A DNA stretch of 64,000 bases, from NCBI GenBank assembly GCA_963726105.1, contig CAVSBJ010000024.1:744001-808000 (forward strand). Direction: 5' to 3'. Positions 45,110 to 53,948 of this stretch are shown here, piece after piece. A model generated the notes under the pieces. The model saw only the letters and a program-made list of their open reading frames with translations. It did no database searches and was not told the DNA's origin. Within the stretch, counting starts at the first letter, position 1. The number at the start of each line of letters is the position of its first letter. A program made the position numbers and the translations under genes. The stretch comes from Roseiarcus sp963726105 (GTDB taxonomy: Bacteria; Pseudomonadota; Alphaproteobacteria; Rhizobiales; Beijerinckiaceae).

Positions 45110-46267
45110 ATGGCGATTTATCTGACCCAAGGAGGAGGCGGCGCGACCCAGGTCGACGAGATCGAGGGCAAACTCAAATCGACAATCCCGGACCTCAAGC
45201 GCGTTCCGAGTGTCGAGGGCATCGACCCGAAGTCGGTCAACGGCGAACGATCTTTCGTCATTCTGGCCGCGGCGGCGCCTGAAGGCGCCAGCATCGACGA
45301 TCTCATCGACGTCGTCAGGCGCAATCCGCAAAACCTGTTCTTCATCGTCGTCGGGGGCGACATTTCCGCGAGCGACTATAAAAGGCTCATTCAATCCGGA
45401 AACGCCGACTGGGTCGCCGAGGCTGGGCTGCCGCACGAGGTTCTCGAGATCGTCGGACGGGTCGGCGCGCCGGCCAGAGACGATGTCGCCGGCGAATCGC
45501 CGGTCGTGGTTTCGTTTACGCCGAGCGCGGGCGGCGTGGGCAATTCCACCCTCGCGATCGAAACCGCCATCCATCTCGTGAGGGCCAAGTCGACCAAGGG
45601 CGTCGGCGTCGCGCTCGTCGATCTTGATTTCCAGTCCAGCCACGTGTGCGATTATCTCGACATCGCGCCCAAGTTTCAGTTCGAGGAGATCGTCGCCACC
45701 CCTGACCGTCTCGACGACCATTTGCTCAGCGCCTTCATCAGCCATCATGCGAGCGGCTTGGATGTGCTGGCGGCAAGCCGCAGCCGGTTTCACGCCCGCG
45801 ATCTCAGCGTCGAGGCCCTGTCCGCGTTGTTCGATCGCATGGCGCAGCGCTATTCCACCATCATCACCGACCTGCCGCTCTCCGTTCATTCCTGGACGCT
45901 TCCCCTGCTTGCGGCGTCGAAGGGGATTCTGGTCACCGGCCTCAACACCATTCCAGGCCTGAGGCAGATCGAGGAGACAATGCGCGCGCTGCGCGAGGAA
46001 GCGACGATCACTGCTGAATTGCGAGCGGTCGTCAACCGATGCGATTTCAGCTTTCTCGGCAAGGTGGCGCGCGCCGATCACGTGGCGCGCATTCTCGGCG
46101 AGGCGAAGCGCCTGTACGTCCGACATTCCGCGGTCGCGGTTGAGTGCGTGAACGTCGGGACGCCGATTGCGCTGGCCTATCCCTCGGACAAGTCGGTCAA
46201 GGATATCGCCGCGATATCGGGGTTTTGCGCCGGGCTGCACGCGGCTCCGCGTCGGTCGATCGGATAG
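45110..46267 (+). CDS. cpaE: Tad pilus localisation ATPase CpaE/TadZ, altered Walker A
   Basis: 385 residues from the ATG at 45110; the open frame upstream belongs to no protein. An N-terminal receiver-like domain (LFFIVVGGDISASDYKRLI) precedes a ParA/MinD-like domain. The nucleotide loop reads TPSAGGVGNST instead of the usual KGGVGKST/SST form, so the signature Lys is replaced by Ala. VALVDLDFQSSHVCDYLDI and ITDLPLSVHSWTLPLL follow. CpaE/TadZ places the Tad machine at the cell pole. The atypical loop is in line with TadZ proteins that bind but hardly hydrolyse ATP. Confidence 0.92.
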   Translation: MAIYLTQGGGGATQVDEIEGKLKSTIPDLKRVPSVEGIDPKSVNGERSFVILAAAAPEGASIDDLIDVVRRNPQNLFFIVVGGDISASDYKRLIQSGNADWVAEAGLPHEVLEIVGRVGAPARDDVAGESPVVVSFTPSAGGVGNSTLAIETAIHLVRAKSTKGVGVALVDLDFQSSHVCDYLDIAPKFQFEEIVATPDRLDDHLLSAFISHHASGLDVLAASRSRFHARDLSVEALSALFDRMAQRYSTIITDLPLSVHSWTLPLLAASKGILVTGLNTIPGLRQIEETMRALREEATITAELRAVVNRCDFSFLGKVARADHVARILGEAKRLYVRHSAVAVECVNVGTPIALAYPSDKSVKDIAAISGFCAGLHAAPRRSIG

Positions 46268-46273
46268 AACGCC

Positions 46274-47656
46274 ATGGGATTTCTCAGCAGCAAGAGCGCA
46301 GTCAAGACCGAGCCGACCGCCAGGGACGCGAGTCCGGAAACGCCATCGGCGCGACCGGACGACGTCTATGCCGATCTGATCGCGCGCCGGCCGGGGCTGC
46401 TCGACGAAAAGCTCAAGCTGCACGAGCGCATCATCGACGAGTTCAATCTGACGGCGCTCGAGAAGGTGCCTGACGAACTTGCAAAGCAGGTTCGAGCTTA
46501 CGTCGGCGACCACGTTCGCCGCGAAAGCCTGTCGCTCAATCAGAAGGAGCTCGAGACTTTCTCGAACGAGATCATCGCCGAAATGACCGGCTACGGGCCG
46601 CTCGAGCCGTTGCTGAAGGATCCGACCGTCACCGACATTCTCATCAACACCCACAGGCGCTGCTACATCGAGCGCTTCGGGCAATTGCAGGAGACCAAGG
46701 TCCATTTCAAGGACGAAGCGCACCTCCTGCGCATCATCAACCGGATCGTCTCGGCGATCGGGCGGCGTGTCGACGAATCCTCGCCGATGGTCGATGCACG
46801 CTTGCGCGACGGCTCGCGCGTCAACGTCGCGGTCAGGCCGATCGCCATCGACGGACCGCTGGTTTCGATCCGAAAATTCGCCGAGCGCGTGTTCGACATG
46901 GACCGGCTCGTCGAAGTGGGAAGCCTGCGGCCGGCGATCGCGGAGGTTCTGGCAGCCGCCGTCGCGGGCAAGGTGTCGACGCTCATCTCGGGGGGCACCG
47001 GCTCCGGCAAGACGACGATGCTGAACGCGCTGTCGAATTTCATTCCGCCCCGCGAGCGCCTGATCACCATCGAGGATGCGGCCGAACTGCAGCTGCAACA
47101 GCCCCACGTCGGCCGTCTGGAGACGCGTCCCGCCAATGTCGAGGGCAAGGGGGAGGTCAGACAACGCGACCTCGTTCGCAACGCGCTCAGAATGCGCCCC
47201 GACCGCATCATCATCGGCGAGTGCCGCGGCGAAGAGGCGTTCGACATGCTGCAGGCGATGAACACCGGCCACGAAGGCTCGATGACCACCGTCCATGCAA
47301 ACTCGCCGCGCGACGCGCTCAAACGCCTCGAGCAGATGGTCGGCATGGCCGGCACGCCGATGACGCTGGGCGCCATCCGCAGCCAGATCGCGTCCGCCAT
47401 CACGCTCGTCGTTCAAGTGCAGAGGCTGCCCGACGGCGCGCGGCGCCTGACCAGCGTGAGCGAGATCACCGGAATGGAAGGCGACGTCATCCAGATGCAT
47501 GAGATCTTCAAGTTCGTTAAGGATTTCACCGACGCCAGGGGAACACTGCACGGGAGCTTCAAGGCGACGGGCATTCGCCCCCGCTTTCTCGCCGACGTGA
47601 AGGCCTATGGCATCGACGTTTCGTCGAACTGCTTCGACCCCGCCCGAGCCCTGTGA
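46274..47656 (+). CDS. cpaF: Tad pilus ATPase CpaF/TadA
   Basis: 460 residues of the type II/IV secretion ATPase family. An N-terminal helical domain ends near EMTGYGPLEPLLKDPTVTDI. The core has Walker A ISGGTGSGKTT at about residues 238-248, the Asp box TIEDAAELQLQQPHV, Walker B MRPDRIIIGECRGEEAFDML and the His box GHEGSMTTVHANSP. It powers polymerisation (and probably retraction) of the Flp pilus from the cytoplasmic side. Starts 6 bases after cpaE; its stop overlaps tadB. Confidence 0.97.
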   Translation: MGFLSSKSAVKTEPTARDASPETPSARPDDVYADLIARRPGLLDEKLKLHERIIDEFNLTALEKVPDELAKQVRAYVGDHVRRESLSLNQKELETFSNEIIAEMTGYGPLEPLLKDPTVTDILINTHRRCYIERFGQLQETKVHFKDEAHLLRIINRIVSAIGRRVDESSPMVDARLRDGSRVNVAVRPIAIDGPLVSIRKFAERVFDMDRLVEVGSLRPAIAEVLAAAVAGKVSTLISGGTGSGKTTMLNALSNFIPPRERLITIEDAAELQLQQPHVGRLETRPANVEGKGEVRQRDLVRNALRMRPDRIIIGECRGEEAFDMLQAMNTGHEGSMTTVHANSPRDALKRLEQMVGMAGTPMTLGAIRSQIASAITLVVQVQRLPDGARRLTSVSEITGMEGDVIQMHEIFKFVKDFTDARGTLHGSFKATGIRPRFLADVKAYGIDVSSNCFDPARAL

Positions 47657-48627
47657 GCGCCAACCCTGTGAGTCCGACGAGCGAGCTTTGGATTGTTTGC
47701 GCGATCGTGTTCGCCGGCGTCGTCCTCGCGGTCCAGGCGCTCTACCGGATGGTTGCTCGCGCTCAAAGCGACCGCAACACGATCAAGCGACGCCTGACCG
47801 AGAGCGCCGGCGACGGAGTCCGGCGCACGTCTGTCGAAATTCTCCGCCAGGAGCGCGGCCTCGCCAATTTCAATCATCCCCGGTTGGCGGCGCTGAACGA
47901 GTTCCTCACCCAGACGGGCCTCAGAATTTCCGTGCTCACGCTTGGACTGTCGACGCTGTCGCTGAGCGCGCTGGTCGCTCTGGCGCTGTCCCTCATTTTG
48001 TTCCATCTCTGGATGGCGGTGGCGATCGGTCTCATCGCCAGCTCCTTGAGCGTCGTCGCTTATCTGGAGGCCGTTCGCCGGCGGCGGATCGACGCCTTCA
48101 CCGCCCAATTGCCGGACGCGCTCAACATCATCGTGCGCAGCTTGCGCATCGGCCATCCGCTGGTGAGCGCCATTGGACTGGCGTCGAGGGAAATGCGCGA
48201 TCCGATCGCGGCCGAGCTCGCCATGACGGCTGAGGAAATTGCCTTTGGCCAGGATGTCACGACAGCCGCCGTCAACCTGCATGCCCGCGTCGGCCAGGAT
48301 GATCTCCTGTTCTTCGTCACCGCTGTCAGCGTGCAGAGTCAGACCGGCGGCAATCTGGCCGAAGTGCTCGCCCGCCTCGCGACCCTCATGCGCCAGCGCA
48401 GCACGCTTCAGCTCAAGGTCAAGGCGCTCAGCGCCGAAGGGCGATTGTCGGCATGGTTTCTCTCCGCCATGCCCTTCATTCTCTATGGCGCGGTTCGGCT
48501 GCTATCGAAAGATTACTTTGCCGAGCTCACCGCCAGTCCGGCCCTGGTCCCGGCGCTGGTCTACGCAGCGGTGTCGCTGGTCGTCGCGAACTTCGTCATC
48601 CACCGCATGGTGAACTTCAGGATTTAG
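47653..48627 (+). CDS. tadB: Tad inner-membrane platform protein TadB
   Basis: 324 residues from a GTG that overlaps the cpaF stop (GTGA). Two N-terminal membrane helices, a T2SSF domain with PDALNIIVRSLRIGHPLVSA and TAVSVQSQTGGNLAEVL, and two C-terminal helices. It forms, with TadC, the platform on which CpaF acts. Confidence 0.94.
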   Translation: MSANPVSPTSELWIVCAIVFAGVVLAVQALYRMVARAQSDRNTIKRRLTESAGDGVRRTSVEILRQERGLANFNHPRLAALNEFLTQTGLRISVLTLGLSTLSLSALVALALSLILFHLWMAVAIGLIASSLSVVAYLEAVRRRRIDAFTAQLPDALNIIVRSLRIGHPLVSAIGLASREMRDPIAAELAMTAEEIAFGQDVTTAAVNLHARVGQDDLLFFVTAVSVQSQTGGNLAEVLARLATLMRQRSTLQLKVKALSAEGRLSAWFLSAMPFILYGAVRLLSKDYFAELTASPALVPALVYAAVSLVVANFVIHRMVNFRI

Positions 48628-48636
48628 GCGGCCGCC

Positions 48637-49557
48637 ATGGATCTCTGGCTCGTTCTGTTCGTTTCGGCCGCATTCGTTTCGGCCGCCGGGATCACGTTTT
48701 CCGTCGGCCAGCTGATCACGAGCCGCAATCGCTTGCAGCGACGGCTGCCAGCCGGCGCGACGATGTCGGACGCGCTGGCGCTGGCCTCAGGCGACGCCGC
48801 CGGCGCGCTTGCCGGCGAGCCTTTCCAGGACGATCGATTTGGCCTTGGCCAGAAACTCAGCAAGGAGTTGAGGCTGAAACTGGTGCGGGCCGGCTATTTC
48901 AGTCCGCGCGCCCTCCGGTTTTACCTTCTTGCGCGCATATGCGCCGTCATTGCCGCGCCGGCGCTGGTGCTGCTGGGCAGCGCGCTCCTCCTGCGCGATC
49001 TCTCGACATTGCAGTTTGTGCTCGCCGCAGCAGTCTCCGTCGTGGTCGGGGTGCTGGGGCCCGACGCCTATCTGTCCCGCCGCCAGTCCTGGCAAATCGC
49101 CGAATATCGCCTCAATTTCCCGGATCTCCTGGACCTCCTGACTGTCTGCGTCACCGCGGGACTCACCGTCGAGGCGTCATTCGAAAGAATCCGCGATCGG
49201 CTCATGAAGCGAAGCTTTGCGCTTGGCCGCAACATCGAATTGATGGGGGCGGAGATGCGCGCGGGAAGGAGCTCGGTCGACGCCCTGAGCGCCTTCGCGG
49301 ACCGGCTCGGGCTGGACGAGGCGGCGTCCTTCGTCGCCGTCTTGCGCCATTCGGTCGAGCTCGGGGGCGACGTCGCCACCACGCTCAGGGAATTCAGCGA
49401 AGACATGCGCTCCAAAAGAATGCTGCTGGCGGAGAAAAAGGCGAACGAATTGCCGGTTAAAATGGTCATTCCGCTGGCTTTGGGCATTTTTCCGGTCATT
49501 TTGATGATCGTTCTGCTACCCGTCATTTTGAAATTGCTGCGGCTTATCGGTTCCTGA
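48637..49557 (+). CDS. tadC: Tad inner-membrane platform protein TadC
   Basis: 306 residues. Membrane helices at both ends surround a T2SSF domain with FPDLLDLLTVCVTAGLTVEA and VLRHSVELGGDVATTLREFS, ending in PVKMVIPLALGIFPVILMIV. Partner of TadB. Starts 9 bases after tadB. Confidence 0.94.
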   Translation: MDLWLVLFVSAAFVSAAGITFSVGQLITSRNRLQRRLPAGATMSDALALASGDAAGALAGEPFQDDRFGLGQKLSKELRLKLVRAGYFSPRALRFYLLARICAVIAAPALVLLGSALLLRDLSTLQFVLAAAVSVVVGVLGPDAYLSRRQSWQIAEYRLNFPDLLDLLTVCVTAGLTVEASFERIRDRLMKRSFALGRNIELMGAEMRAGRSSVDALSAFADRLGLDEAASFVAVLRHSVELGGDVATTLREFSEDMRSKRMLLAEKKANELPVKMVIPLALGIFPVILMIVLLPVILKLLRLIGS

Positions 49558-49747
49558 ACGCCGCCCGATCGCTCGTCTTCAAATGCCGGAAGCGTGAGAT
49601 TCGCTGATCTCGCAGGGCCGCCCCGTCGCCGGGCCGCCAGGCGCCTCGCTGCCGGCGCATTTGGCTCATTCTTGTCGCCGGGCTATGGATTTCGGCCAAG
49701 CCGCCACGGTCTAACGGGCGGAAGTCGGGGATAGACGCATCGCCAGA

Positions 49748-50332
49748 ATGCAGAGGCTGAAGAGTGCAGTTTTCGTCCGCGTCGGCGTTGAGACCGTGTC
49801 CCGCTGGATTCTTGTGATGGCGTTGGCGTTGTCGATCGCTGCCTGCAACCAACCCGGTCTGACCCCGTCGCCCGTCCCCAACCCGGTCACCGGACAAAAT
49901 CCGGGCGATGTGAAGTACTACCCGTCCGATCAACCGGTGAGACTCGGCACCCAGCGGTTCTACGACGGCAATTTCGGCTTGGCGCAGCAATACTTCCAGG
50001 ACGCGGTCGAGAAATCGCCAAATGACGTGATGGCGTGGATCGGATTGGCGGCGAGCTACGATCGGCTCGGGCGGTTCGATCTCGCGGACCACGCCTACGG
50101 GGCCGCGGCGAAACTCGAGGGTGAAACCCCGCGGCTTCTCAACAACGAAGGCTATTCGTACATGCTGCGCGGCGATCTCAAAGCCGCCCGGGTCAAATTC
50201 AAACAGGCTTTGGCGCTCGACCCCAACAATCAGACGACGCTGAACAATATCAAGCTCTTGAACTCGAGCCAGACCTTCATCGACCGGTCGCCGAGTGGCG
50301 AGCCGTGTGGCAGCGTCAACTGCGGGCAGTGA
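49748..50332 (+). CDS. tadD: Tad TPR lipoprotein TadD
   Basis: 194 residues. The signal peptide ends in the lipobox LSIAAC near residue 33. Three tetratricopeptide repeats follow, for example AQQYFQDAVEKSPNDVMAWI and ARVKFKQALALDPNNQTTLN. TadD is the outer-membrane pilotin-like protein that helps the secretin assemble. A 190-base gap after tadC, with no gene in it, may hold a separate promoter. Last gene of the Tad locus. Confidence 0.9.
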   Translation: MQRLKSAVFVRVGVETVSRWILVMALALSIAACNQPGLTPSPVPNPVTGQNPGDVKYYPSDQPVRLGTQRFYDGNFGLAQQYFQDAVEKSPNDVMAWIGLAASYDRLGRFDLADHAYGAAAKLEGETPRLLNNEGYSYMLRGDLKAARVKFKQALALDPNNQTTLNNIKLLNSSQTFIDRSPSGEPCGSVNCGQ

Positions 50333-50898
50333 GGGCAGAGTCGCCGATCGTTCGCGGAGCCTTTGGGCAATGAAGGCGTCATGGCCGGGATTGTCCAGGA
50401 TTGTCCCGGCCATCCACGCGGCGCTGGCTGAACGGTCCTCCGCTCCAGAGGCCAATTCAACGTCAAAGCCCGAGATGGTGCGCGAGAAGTCCCCGCCGAG
50501 CCGCCGCCTCAACGGACATCAGGAGGGGCGGCAGCGGCGCATGGCGGGGATGGGCGCTGTTTCGTCAACCATACATTCGCCTTCCTTTCATCAGTTTGAC
50601 GCCTTGGCTGCGTGGATGGCTGGGGCGAGCCAGGACGAGCCCTGCCATGACGGTGAAGGTTGCCGGACGGCCAAATGAGGGACCGATTCGAAACCCGCTG
50701 ACCGACAATTTCCTGCTCAAAAGAGAAATCGATCCTATTATCTTCGGATGACTTTAAATCCGAGCTCTCCGATCGTGCGCGAGCGGAAAGCCAGGACGCG
50801 CCGCCGCAATGCACAATCTAGATAGGTTCTAAAAGGAGAGAATGGTTTATTTCAATCGGCCGTAACCCATTGAAAAGTCCCTATTCGAAAAATAAGCG
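50333..50898. other. Intergenic region made largely of dispersed repeats
   Basis: 566 bases with no supported gene. The first 320 bases hold two facing copies of a palindromic repeat arm. The rest, up to the stop of the KAP gene, becomes AT-richer (about 50820-50895). Open frames here are short and lack recognisable domains. Confidence 0.6.
50378..50652. repeat. Pair of inverted dispersed-repeat arms
   Basis: GTCATGGCCGGGATTGTCC at 50378-50396 leads to CCCGGCCATCCACGC by 50419. The opposite orientation appears as GCGTGGATGGC at 50610-50620 and GCCCTGCCATGACGG near 50639-50653. The arms resemble the GTCATGGCCGGG...CCATCCACG elements scattered in many alphaproteobacterial genomes. Together they bracket about 190 bases without a gene. 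The second arm has several mismatches to the first. Confidence 0.7.
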
Positions 50899-52932
50899 CT
50901 AGAGCGGCAGGGCGTACCGGAGGGCGGTTTCCGCCGCGGCGCGCGCTTCCTCGATCGATATCGGACCGTTGTTGGCGACGCGCGCGGCCTTGACGCCTTC
51001 GACCAGGGCCGGCGGTCCTTTGATCTCCGTCAGTTCGCCGGAGCCACCGGCGAGCCGCTCGAGCATCGCCGCCTGCGCGTCGTTATCGGCGAAGGCCACG
51101 GCCTGCATGAGCGCCGTCACCGGCCGTGGCGAGTTCGAGCAGCGCGCAAGACGATAGGCGTTGAGGAAGCGTTTGGCGTCGCGCGGCGAATGTGCGGCGA
51201 GGGGCGCGAGCGCCGCAAGCAGCGTGGTCTCCGCGCTCGACAGCGGCTCCATGAGCGCCGCCGCAACCGCCGACGAATCCGAGGCTGGCGCTGGCTGCGC
51301 GCCCCCTGACAGAAGACGCGCAACCACGAGCTCGCCGTCAGCGTCCTTGCGGGCCGGCAGGTTGACTGTGACTTGCAGCCATTTGCCAAGACGCCGGCGC
51401 GCCTCGCGCGCTCCGCCAAGCGCGCCCGCAAGCCGGCTGGGATCGAAAGCCAAGAGACCGATGCAGCCTGGTCCCGTCACGCCCTGGGCGGCGTCGATCC
51501 AGCTGATGGCCGCAGCTGGCGACAGCGCGTCAAGATTGTCCACGACCACGATGAGCCGATCGAGGGCTGGTCCCGCCGCGGCCGGCCGACCCACCCACGC
51601 GCCAAGCGCGGCCAGGAATTCACGCGCCGCGCCCGACGGGGCGTGGCTCGATTCCAGAAATTCTGGTCCGGGGACCCGCAAGGACGCTATGCCTCCGGCG
51701 CGTTGGCTGGCTGCTTCGGCGCGCTTAGCGGCCGCGTCGGCCTCCATCGTCAGCGCGGCGACCCTCTGATTGAGGCGCGCGGCGCGCGAGTCGAGGTCGT
51801 TACGGCGGTCGCGGGCTTCGCTGGTGAGCAACCGCCCACCGCGCAACAGAAGGTTCGAAAACCCGAGCGCGCGCCACAGGTTGAGCGCGATCACCAGCGC
51901 GCCCAGGATGAACAGAATCTGCGCCGCTCGATCGAACCAGTCGCCGTGCGCCGCCACCCAGTCCCCAGCGGGTTTCAGCGAGTCGTTCCCGTGCTCGATC
52001 GCGTCGGTCGCCGTTTGGCCGTGCAGAAGCCGGAGGACGAAGGCCAGCGCGAAGGCGACGATTCCCCAGACGAGCAGCCGCGCCTGGCCGCCGTAGGCCC
52101 ATATTGACCGAATGACGAGGCCCGCGCGGGCACCCGCCCCGAGGGTCGACACGTCGCGCGCCAGATTGCGGTAGCTCGAATCTGCATCCACTCCAGCCAG
52201 CCCAAAACGGCGCAACTGCGCTTCGATCTTTCCTCTATGCGCTCGTGCGAACACGTCGATACGCGACCCGGGCGTGTCGAAGGCCAAGGCGTCCGCGAGA
52301 CGCGCACGTTTGGCCTCGACCTCGTCGCGCTGCGTGCGCTCGGCCTCAAGCTTCCTGACGAGGTCGTCATGACGGTCGGAAGCCGCGCTGGCTGCCCGAT
52401 GCGGATCCCCTCCCGCATGGCGCAGTTCATCCAACAGGCCCGAATAGTCCACCCCTCCAGGCTGGCGATCGAGCGCGGCATAGGCGGCGCTCGCGATCGC
52501 CAGCGGGGCCTCGACGCCGACCGAAGCGTCGACGCGCGCCATGACCACGCGTTGAAGCGCTTGCCCGCTTGCCGTCGCCGAAGCGCTGAGCCGTTCGATC
52601 GTCTGCGCCAGACGTCTCAACGCGAAGGTCTTGCCGGCGCCGGACGGTCCCAGGATCGCCGCCAGGAACGGCGTCTGGACTTGAGGAGTCACGCAAAGAT
52701 AAGCCAAGGGCTGCACGATCTGGGCGGCGTTCAGGAGGTCCGCCCCGTCGGCCGAATCGCCGAGAAAGATCGGCTCTGCCCGGCTGGGCGCGGCAGGTGG
52801 AGGCGGGGCGATCGAGACGGGCGGCGCGGCCGATTGTGCGGGAGCCCGCGGAGCGAGCGAGAGAGGCGCCTTGTCGCTCGTCCCGACGTCCCCAAGCAGG
52901 CGAACCTTCGAATTCACGCTTGGCTCGGACAA
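50899..52932 (-). CDS. KAP-type P-loop NTPase with two membrane helices
   Basis: 677 residues. A Pro/Ala-rich leader of about 55 residues precedes LLNAAQIVQPLAYLCVTPQV and Walker A GPSGAGKT (95-102). A charged coiled coil (about 185-225) is followed by two membrane helices near 285-305 and 335-355, then another coiled coil. Walker B is LIVVVDNLDALS near residue 460, with DPSRLAGALGGAREARRRLG and the sensor-type HSPRDAKRFLNAYRLAR further on. Membrane helices inserted between Walker A and B are a hallmark of KAP NTPases. Some members serve phage exclusion or membrane-associated signalling, but most are unassigned. It is not in an evident operon. Confidence 0.8.
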   Translation of the reverse strand: MSEPSVNSKVRLLGDVGTSDKAPLSLAPRAPAQSAAPPVSIAPPPPAAPSRAEPIFLGDSADGADLLNAAQIVQPLAYLCVTPQVQTPFLAAILGPSGAGKTFALRRLAQTIERLSASATASGQALQRVVMARVDASVGVEAPLAIASAAYAALDRQPGGVDYSGLLDELRHAGGDPHRAASAASDRHDDLVRKLEAERTQRDEVEAKRARLADALAFDTPGSRIDVFARAHRGKIEAQLRRFGLAGVDADSSYRNLARDVSTLGAGARAGLVIRSIWAYGGQARLLVWGIVAFALAFVLRLLHGQTATDAIEHGNDSLKPAGDWVAAHGDWFDRAAQILFILGALVIALNLWRALGFSNLLLRGGRLLTSEARDRRNDLDSRAARLNQRVAALTMEADAAAKRAEAASQRAGGIASLRVPGPEFLESSHAPSGAAREFLAALGAWVGRPAAAGPALDRLIVVVDNLDALSPAAAISWIDAAQGVTGPGCIGLLAFDPSRLAGALGGAREARRRLGKWLQVTVNLPARKDADGELVVARLLSGGAQPAPASDSSAVAAALMEPLSSAETTLLAALAPLAAHSPRDAKRFLNAYRLARCSNSPRPVTALMQAVAFADNDAQAAMLERLAGGSGELTEIKGPPALVEGVKAARVANNGPISIEEARAAAETALRYALPL

Positions 52933-53429
52933 TCAATCCTCCGGATGTTGCGCCTAAGCCATTTGTTATGGCTTCATTACCCCAAGCAGATTGAGCGTAG
53001 CCCATACCGAAGCCTGTGCGGCCCAGCCTAGCAGGCTCGGGTGGCGTCCTAAAGCTTAGGCGACTCGCGCGCAAGAGGTGCAAAAGGTTGCCTTCAATCC
53101 CAAGCTGCGAGCAGGGTGCGGCAACTATGACCGAACACGAGGCGAGTGCGCCACCGAGGCCCGAACCCACGATTGTAACGTGGCCAACTCTTGAGGAGGC
53201 GAAACCGGCCTTCGAGGCCTAGGTCCCCGCTAGGACGAACGATCGGCGCGCTTGCGTTCGGCCCCCGCAGTCAAACGCTCGCGACGACAGCCTTTTCCAC
53301 TCTGCGATAGCCGGCGTAGCCGGACACGGCGGCGCCAGGCAGCAACATCGCCTTCTTAGGACGGTCCGGGGACCGCGCCCTTGACCAGAGGCGCGGGGTT
53401 TTATTTTCGCCGATTCGCGCCTATCCGGG
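52933..53429. other. Region between KAP NTPase and NUDIX genes with orphan terminator
   Basis: 497 bases. It holds the promoter region of the KAP gene and, on the plus strand, a small open frame at 53128-53222 (31 residues, containing TWPTLEEAKPAFEA) that lacks a good ribosome-binding site and could be a remnant or a leader peptide. A strong hairpin with a T-tract follows at 53373-53408. There is no other plus-strand gene for that terminator to end, so a small RNA or an attenuated leader of the NUDIX gene is possible. Confidence 0.5.
53362..53408 (+). promoter_or_regulatory. Possible transcription attenuator before NUDIX gene
   Basis: A 7-bp GC stem, CCGCGCC (53373-53379) and GGCGCGG (53390-53396), is followed by GGTTTTATTTT, a good intrinsic terminator. 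An alternative hairpin, CGGTC at 53362-53366 with GACCG at 53371-53375, shares bases with the 5' arm, so the two cannot form together. The terminator ends 22 bases before the NUDIX ATG. Such a mutually exclusive arrangement is how leader attenuators work, but the shared stem is short and no known riboswitch class was recognised. Confidence 0.45.
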
Positions 53430-53948
53430 ATGCGACGCGATAAAGCGTTACTCCCCGGAGAAGCGATTATTCCCCAGAAGCCAAAGAAACGAAGGGCGAG
53501 GCCTGCGGTGCGCATCCAATATGGCGCGCTGCCCTATCGATTCACGCCCATGGCGGCGCTCGAGATTCTCGTCGTGACGACGCGGCAATCGCGGCGATGG
53601 ATCGTGCCCAAGGGTTGGCCGATCAAGCGGCTCTCACCTTCGAAGTCGGCCGCGCGCGAGGCTTTCGAGGAAGCGGGCGTCAGGGGGAAGATCGGCGCTC
53701 GCGCGATCGGCATTTTCAGGTACAAAAAGTCCGCAGGCGAGAATGGCGCGGACCCGGAATACGAGGTCAAGATCTTCCCCCTGCTGGTGAGAAGACAGAG
53801 CGCGACCTGGCCTGAATTTGGACAGCGCGTGGTTCAGTGGGTCGATCCGGAGAAGGCGATTGCGCTCATCAGAGACCCTGAGCTGAAGGCGATCGTGGCG
53901 AAATTTGCCAAGCGCGCGGCCGCCGCGGCGAGCCAGCTCATTTACTGA
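53430..53948 (+). CDS. NUDIX hydrolase, DIPP-like
   Basis: 172 residues. A basic leader precedes YGALPYRF and the NUDIX box GWPIKRLSPSKSAAREAFEEAGV. The REAFEEAG half is canonical; the Glu of the first half (G-x5-E) is replaced by Leu, as in a group of rhizobial homologues. The family includes diphosphoinositol-polyphosphate and diadenosine-polyphosphate hydrolases. The specific substrate is unknown. It is convergent with the decayed mgtC gene and may be controlled by the attenuator-like structure upstream. Confidence 0.88.
   Translation: MRRDKALLPGEAIIPQKPKKRRARPAVRIQYGALPYRFTPMAALEILVVTTRQSRRWIVPKGWPIKRLSPSKSAAREAFEEAGVRGKIGARAIGIFRYKKSAGENGADPEYEVKIFPLLVRRQSATWPEFGQRVVQWVDPEKAIALIRDPELKAIVAKFAKRAAAAASQLIY

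Noticed and set aside
45095..47551. 818-codon minus-strand open frame opposite cpaE and cpaF
   Set aside because: It is a complementary-strand shadow of two clearly conserved genes, with no domain of its own.
53128..53222. 31-codon open frame containing TWPTLEEAKPAFEA
   Set aside because: Weak start context and no recognised family. Mentioned only as a possible leader or remnant.
53634..53948. Continuation of the mgtC frame as a real C-terminus
   Set aside because: This part is exactly antisense to the NUDIX gene and does not resemble any MgtC C-terminal domain.
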